DNA of 64,000 nucleotides from G965200765 sp965200765 (lineage in GTDB: Bacteria; Pseudomonadota; Gammaproteobacteria; Arenicellales; JAJDZL01), in assembly GCA_965200765.1 (NCBI GenBank), contig OZ241380.1, positions 1,116,001 through 1,180,000 on the forward strand. The letters are read 5' to 3'. The translations under genes and the position numbers were made by a program. Of the stretch, positions 60,199-64,000 are shown piece after piece (positions within the stretch are counted from its first letter, which is position 1; every line of letters begins with the position of its first letter). The notes beneath the pieces were generated by a model. It worked only from the letters and a program-made list of their open reading frames with translations, was not told where the DNA came from and searched no databases.

Positions 60199-61524
60199 AT
60201 GAATCCGATGGTGGATATTTTGATTGGCGAGATGCGCCGATGCGTGGAACAGCTGGAGGATCCGAGCCGCGGCCGGAACACGCAGTATCGCTTCAGCGAC
60301 ATTGCCATGGCGGCCTTTTCGGTGTTCTTCATGCAGTCGCCGTCGTTTCTGTCGCACCAGCGGCGAATGGCTCAAAGCCGCGATGGCGACAGCTGTGCGG
60401 CCTCGTTGTTCGGGATGGCTCGGATTCCGTGCGACAACCACATTCGCCAAAGTCTGGACGGGATTTCGCCGGAGTCGTTCTACGCTGTGCTTGACGCGGC
60501 ACTGGCGGTGCTGCGACAAAAGCCTGGAGGATTGAAGTCGTTTCGCCGGCTGGGCGGGCGATGCCTGATCGCGTTGGACGGCACTGAGTTTCATCGCTCC
60601 ACCAAGGTGCATTGCGAGCTGTGCAGCACTCGAACCAGCAGTAGCACTGGCGAGATTCAGTATCTTCACGCAGTACTTTCGGCCACGCTGGTGGACCCCG
60701 GCCACAACCGCGTGGTGCCGTTGCGGCCGCAGTTCATTGAGCCACAAGACGATGCATCCAAGCAGGACTGCGAATTCAACGCGCTGAAACGATGGCTGGA
60801 TGGCAATGCGGCCAAATACCAAGCCCTCCGGCCGATCTATCTCGGCGACGCCCTGCACGCCAGCCAGCCGATTTGCCAAGCCATTGTCGAGCAGCATGGT
60901 GCAGACTTCATCTTCACCGCCAAGAAAACCAAGCTTTCCACTTTGTACGAATACCATCAAGGCATCCAGCTGGAAAAGTTGCATATACAGGCGCGAAATG
61001 CGCGGCGACAGAAGGAAACCCGAATCTACCAGTGGTTCAACGACGTGCCAATCCGGGACGGCGACGAGGCGATGCGCGTCAACTGGATGGCACTGCAAAT
61101 CCATCGCAACGGACGCAAAACCTACGAATGCCACTTCATCACCTCCATCCCGGTCACGCGAAACAACGTCAAGCAACTGCTTGATTGCGCACGAAGCCGA
61201 TGGAAAATCGAAAACGAATCCTTCAACGAACTCAAGAACAACGGATACCACCTCGAACACAACTTCGGACACGGCCAGAAAGGCTTGACCAACGTGCTGC
61301 TGGTGCTCAACTTCATCGCTTTCGCCATCCACACCGTCTGCGACGAGATGTGCCGGCTCTGGCAGAAAGCCCGGAAAAAACTCGCTGCCCGACGCGACTT
61401 CTTCACCGACTTGGCCGTGCTGCCCAAGTACCTGTACTTCGATAACTGGGAGTCACTGCTGAAGAAGCTGGTGCAAGGCCGACCGCCTTGGCCACCCTCG
61501 ATTCTTCCAAATCCTTGTATATAA
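60199..61524 (+). CDS. DDE transposase (IS4-/ISNCY-like)
   Basis: A 441-residue transposase filling the IS. Catalytic candidates are Asp127 in A-L-D-G-T-E-F-H-R-S, Asp217 in Y-L-G-D-A-L-H-A-S, and a Glu in R-W-K-I-E-N-E-S-F-N-E-L-K-N-N-G-Y-H-L-E-H-N-F-G-H-G (Glu338 or 340). H-C-E-L-C-S after the first Asp is typical of the ISNCY-like DDE group. The frame is intact, so the element may be active. Long open frames on the opposite strand are shadows produced by the high GC content. Confidence 0.88.
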   Translation: MNPMVDILIGEMRRCVEQLEDPSRGRNTQYRFSDIAMAAFSVFFMQSPSFLSHQRRMAQSRDGDSCAASLFGMARIPCDNHIRQSLDGISPESFYAVLDAALAVLRQKPGGLKSFRRLGGRCLIALDGTEFHRSTKVHCELCSTRTSSSTGEIQYLHAVLSATLVDPGHNRVVPLRPQFIEPQDDASKQDCEFNALKRWLDGNAAKYQALRPIYLGDALHASQPICQAIVEQHGADFIFTAKKTKLSTLYEYHQGIQLEKLHIQARNARRQKETRIYQWFNDVPIRDGDEAMRVNWMALQIHRNGRKTYECHFITSIPVTRNNVKQLLDCARSRWKIENESFNELKNNGYHLEHNFGHGQKGLTNVLLVLNFIAFAIHTVCDEMCRLWQKARKKLAARRDFFTDLAVLPKYLYFDNWESLLKKLVQGRPPWPPSILPNPCI

Positions 61525-61568
61525 TCGTTTTTTTCACTTCATTCAGGAGGTGACAATTTCACAAACCA

Positions 61569-61587
61569 TTTAAAATGAGAATTGCTG
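61569..61587 (-). repeat. right terminal inverted repeat of the IS
   Basis: Reverse complement of the left end, 19 of 19 bases identical. Confidence 0.92.
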
Positions 61588-61699
61588 ACGTTCCATTTGA
61601 ATGATGGGATCGTATGCGTGAAGTTCTTAACATTTTCAGGCATGTCTCCAAGTGTCGAATCACTATTCGTCAGTGCCACATTTCGTTTACCTGCATTGG

Positions 61700-62065
61700 T
61701 CAAATCAGCGTATCAATTTTACGCAACACGCCTATCAACTTGGAAAGCTGTTGTGCCGAAATCTTGCCCTTGTCAGTGCCTATCAAGCAGACCGCTACGA
61801 ACCTTTTGGCAGTAGCAAAGCAAGCAGGCTCGAAAACCGTCACGTCTGTCGACGAAACTTGCCAACCGCACTGGGCGCACTCATGCAAATGACGGTGCTT
61901 CGGTTGCCAGGACTTGTCGTGACCGCACTTCGGGTTGACCAATCTGTTTTTCCAGAGATGCTGGTTCAATTCTTCCGGACAAGCCGGCCGAGTTGAATAC
62001 CTCTGTGTCCATTCAAAATTTCCAGAATTCTGCTGTATTTGAAATTTGCTCGCCAGCATGCTCAA
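61700..62065 (-). pseudogene. IS1595-like transposase N-terminal remnant
   Basis: On the minus strand the frame gives C-P-E-E-L-N-Q-H-L-W-K-N-R-L, V-N-P-K-C-G-H-D-K-S-W, then H-E-C-A-Q-C-G-W-Q-V-S-S-T-D-V-T-V-F. This is the zinc-ribbon N-terminus of IS1595-family transposases ('CPKCG ... CxxCxxQxSxTxGTxF'). After S-A-Q-Q-L-S-K-L-I-G-V it stops at 61700 without the DDE domain. The region 5' of it carries a repeat also found at 41.4 kb. Confidence 0.72.
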
Positions 62066-62107
62066 TCACGTGGTTACGATGTATTACAATGCAAACCTTT
62101 GCAATAG
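62004..62107 (-). repeat. diverged dispersed repeat, copy 2
   Basis: Homologous to 41413-41514; the shared order of TGTGTCCA, TTCTGCT, GCATGCTCAATCA and CAATAG supports common ancestry. Here it lies over the 5' end of the IS1595-like remnant. Confidence 0.55.
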
Positions 62108-62205
62108 TGTGCCCAATGCAATCCAATTTGGTGCTGCAAATGGAATTTGTCAATCCTGGAGGAACGTTCATAGTGAATTGATTTCACTATGAATTTTTGA
62201 TTGAT

Positions 62206-62216
62206 GGGGGGGGGGG
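62206..62216 (+). repeat. poly-G tract, 11 G
   Basis: Eleven Gs; the first G is the third base of an ATG (62204-62206). Confidence 0.9.
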
Positions 62217-62429
62217 TGAAATTCATTCAATCGCGAATGAATTTTGCATGCCCGGATGGTTTATAATAATTGATGATTCATTGGTCATTCGAAGCTGGGG
62301 TAGTTTCAGTAGTTTGTTGTAAAAATATTTTCTGGTACAAGTTGATGAAATTGATGTTGAAGCTGATTGGAACAATCGCTTGGCTTTGCAGTCGAAAGTG
62401 TTCTGTTGCTTTGGCGAAAAAATTAGCGA

Positions 62430-62440
62430 GGGGGGGGGGG
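62430..62440 (+). repeat. poly-G tract, 11 G, at a possible frame switch
   Basis: Eleven Gs. Upstream frame with ATG codons (from 62270) reads through it into a stop at 62543-62545; with one G fewer it would run into the Calx-beta frame. Confidence 0.9.
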
Positions 62441-62534
62441 TGCATTCACTTGTATATCCGAAAGCCCAGTTCGCCGGCTCTCACTTGCCAAGCACATTAC
62501 CTGCTGGCTACTGGTAGCGACAATATCAATATGC

Positions 62535-64000
62535 ATGCTGCCTGATGCTAATGCGGAAGGACGTGGCTTTACCAGTCCATCGGGAATTAGTGGAACTACA
62601 ATTGGTGAGGGGCAATTCGACACTGGTTCAGTTGCCGCGAAGTTTGTTGTTAAAGATACAGCTGGGTTTTGGAGTGGTTGGCAAAACTCTTATGTTCGGC
62701 TCCTAAATGCTCCCTCTGGTCTCACAATTGTTAATAGCCGAACATACCAGAATTCTACGCTTGGTTGCAATACGGGTAGCCCACGAGAATGTGTTGAAAT
62801 AGACTTGGGCTGGTCTGCCACTGCCGATGTCTCATCGGATACAACAGTTACCGTTCAGGTTGTAGGTAATGGGTTTAATGCTGGCAGGCAATTCGGAGCC
62901 TGGTTTACCGTAGGCACCTTCACGATCAAAGCGGATGTCGAGGAGCTACAGGTAAGCACCCCCACCAGCAGCAGCACGGTCACGGAGGCGGGCAGCAAGT
63001 CGGGGTTCACTGTACGGCTAGGGAAGGCACCGACGGCGAAAGTGACTGTCAATGTCTCTAGCAGCGACACCTCCGAGGGTTCTGTGTCGCCGGGCGAGTT
63101 GGTCTTCACGAGCGACGACTACAATACTACGCAGTCGGTGACAGTAACGGGTGTCGATGACAGCATATACGACGGCAACAAAACTTGGAACGTGGTGCTA
63201 AACCCGTCGTCGACAGATACCGGTTACAACGCTTTATCCAACGTGAATGTGGGGATGACCACCACCGACGACGAAGCTGCGCCTACTTTTTCGATCGACT
63301 CGCCGAGCGTGACAGAGGGCGACAGCGGCTCGGTGAATCTGACATTTACGGTTACGCTGAGTGCGGCGAGCGCATTGCAGCACAAGGTGAACTACGCCGA
63401 TGCGGGCACCGGCACGGCGACGTCGGGGACCGACTACACGGCGCTTGCCGCCAGCAGCACGCTGACGTTTGCAGCGGGTGAGACGAGCAAGACGATTACG
63501 GTGCAGGTGACGGGCGATACTGCAGTGGAGGCGAACGAAACGGTGGTGATCAACCTGAGCAATGCGACGGGCGGCGCCGGCATTTCGACGGCGAGCGGCA
63601 CCGGTACGATCACGGACGACGATTTGAAATTTTCGATCGACTCGCCGAGCGTGACGGAAGGCGACAGCGGCTCGGCGAACCTGGTGTTCACGGTGACGCT
63701 GAATGCGTCGGTTTCGACGCAGCACACGGTTGACTTCGCCGATGCGGGTACGGGCACGGCAACTTCGGGGACCGACTACACGACTATTCCGAACGGCACG
63801 CTGACGTTTGCCGCGAATGAGACCAGCAAGACGATTACGGTATCGGTGACGGGCGATACGGCGAACGAAGGGAACGAGACGGTTGTGATCTCGCTGAGCA
63901 ATGCGACGGCCGGTGCAGGCATCGGAACAGCGAGCGGCACCGGAACAATCATAGACAACGACCTTACATTTTCAATCAACTCGCCGAGCGTGACGGAGGG
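62535..64000 (+). CDS. secreted Calx-beta repeat protein, 5' part, runs off the window
   Basis: The frame is open from 62427 to the window end; ATG 62535 is its first canonical start. Residues before that ATG read R-R-L-S-L-A-K-H-I-T-C-W-L-L-V-A-T-I-S-I-C-M-L-P-D-A-N-A-E, a textbook signal peptide with an A-N-A cleavage site, so the natural start lies further upstream, out of frame across the G11 tract. After a 130-residue N-terminal domain come an Ig-like unit (near 62940-63280) and Calx-beta units with S-P-S-V-T-E-G-D-S-G-S starting near 63288, 63630 and 63969. The units are about 113-114 residues long. These bind Ca2+ in large surface or secreted proteins. GC rises in the repeat part. Confidence 0.82.
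   Translation, partial: MLPDANAEGRGFTSPSGISGTTIGEGQFDTGSVAAKFVVKDTAGFWSGWQNSYVRLLNAPSGLTIVNSRTYQNSTLGCNTGSPRECVEIDLGWSATADVSSDTTVTVQVVGNGFNAGRQFGAWFTVGTFTIKADVEELQVSTPTSSSTVTEAGSKSGFTVRLGKAPTAKVTVNVSSSDTSEGSVSPGELVFTSDDYNTTQSVTVTGVDDSIYDGNKTWNVVLNPSSTDTGYNALSNVNVGMTTTDDEAAPTFSIDSPSVTEGDSGSVNLTFTVTLSAASALQHKVNYADAGTGTATSGTDYTALAASSTLTFAAGETSKTITVQVTGDTAVEANETVVINLSNATGGAGISTASGTGTITDDDLKFSIDSPSVTEGDSGSANLVFTVTLNASVSTQHTVDFADAGTGTATSGTDYTTIPNGTLTFAANETSKTITVSVTGDTANEGNETVVISLSNATAGAGIGTASGTGTIIDNDLTFSINSPSVTE
63288..64000 (+). repeat. Calx-beta coding repeats, period 342/339 bp
   Basis: The string CGCCGAGCGTGAC occurs at 63301, 63643 and 63982, so the coding unit repeats every 342 then 339 bases. 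The third copy is cut by the window end. Confidence 0.9.

Larger units (their letters stand above)
60110..61587 (+). mobile_element. intact insertion sequence, 1,478 bp, with 19-bp perfect terminal inverted repeats
   Basis: A complete element containing one transposase gene between identical inverted ends (60110-60128 and 61569-61587, CAGCAATTCTCATTTTAAA). No convincing target-site duplication was found at the ends (CCAG | ... | ACG). GC content inside is clearly higher than in the flanks, consistent with recent arrival. It sits 57 bases after the tandem repeat. Confidence 0.9.
62066..62534. other. 469-base region with two G11 tracts
   Basis: No intact gene. Plus-strand frame beginning near 62215 reads G-E-I-H-S-I-A-N-E-F-C-M-P-G-W-F with one stop (62320) then V-D-E-I-D-V-E-A-D-W-N-N-R-L, which looks like a decayed reading frame of unknown type. 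Two 11-G tracts occur at 62206-62216 and 62430-62440. The second lies at the boundary with the Calx-beta gene. Confidence 0.4.

Noticed and set aside
60124..61332. 402-codon open frame antisense to the transposase
   Set aside because: It mirrors the GC-rich transposase codons, has no family signature, and the sense strand carries a clear DDE transposase between inverted repeats.

Overview
The window looks like a chromosomal segment of a heterotrophic, probably marine or host-associated proteobacterium. By eye GC is in the mid-40s percent. An Irr-like Fur regulator and a PF13769-type protein beside a MetF-like reductase suggest Alphaproteobacteria, but this is inference; no rRNA or other decisive marker is present. 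Most of positions 1-55,900 is dense catabolic gene content. Positions 55,900-64,000 form a decayed, mobile-element-rich accessory region.

Layout. 0.1-7 kb: one-carbon/redox genes (MetF-like reductase, PF13769 protein, carboxymuconolactone decarboxylase-like protein), a luciferase-like oxidoreductase with an alpha/beta hydrolase, a DmdC-type acyl-CoA dehydrogenase and CsaA. 7.4-10.4 kb: CoA-acylating aldehyde dehydrogenase plus AMP-forming CoA ligase, resembling a sulfoacetate (sauS/sauT) pair. 10.5-19.6 kb: a minus-strand directon of DUF1989 protein, ETF-ubiquinone oxidoreductase, a 53-residue zinc-ribbon protein, a group II PLP decarboxylase and the complete urease set ureDABCEFG. 20.8-22.3 kb: a DNA methyltransferase with a frameshifted partner. 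22.5-28.6 kb: acyl-CoA and polyhydroxyalkanoate genes (CoA ligase, MaoC, PhaC, crotonase, thioesterase). 28.7-37 kb: haloacid dehalogenase, phytanoyl-CoA-type dioxygenase, DUF1028, inositol-phosphatase family, SDH-type protease, and an Old Yellow Enzyme / three-module reductase / SDR operon. 37.2-40.4 kb: tripartite tricarboxylate transporter tctCBA with an intrinsic terminator after the binding-protein gene. 40.4-43.5 kb: a PLD nuclease with a winged helix and a ZIP-like permease carrying two cyclic-nucleotide-binding-fold domains. 43.9-55.9 kb: carbamoylase-type amidase, PfkB kinase, peroxiredoxin, puuA/puuB-like polyamine genes, a GlcD-like oxidase, Irr-like regulator, AlkB, and a metC/PPOX/gloB operon followed by a second DUF1989 gene.

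The right end (55.9-64 kb) holds a VapB antitoxin with a broken VapC abutting a solitary nuoN, a retropepsin/DUF5678-like pair, a multiply disabled DNA methyltransferase, an initiator tRNA with a U1.U72 mismatch, a 16-copy 11-bp tandem repeat, an intact 1,478-bp insertion sequence with perfect 19-bp inverted repeats, an IS1595-like transposase remnant, two 11-G homopolymers, and the 5' part of a secreted Calx-beta repeat protein that runs off the window. Its signal-peptide-like N-terminus lacks an in-frame start and would be joined to an upstream frame by loss of one G.

Together the genes describe scavenging of organic nitrogen (urea, amines, polyamines, N-carbamoyl compounds), organic acids and possibly organosulfonates, with PHA storage. 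All functions are read from sequence motifs by eye; no database search was possible.
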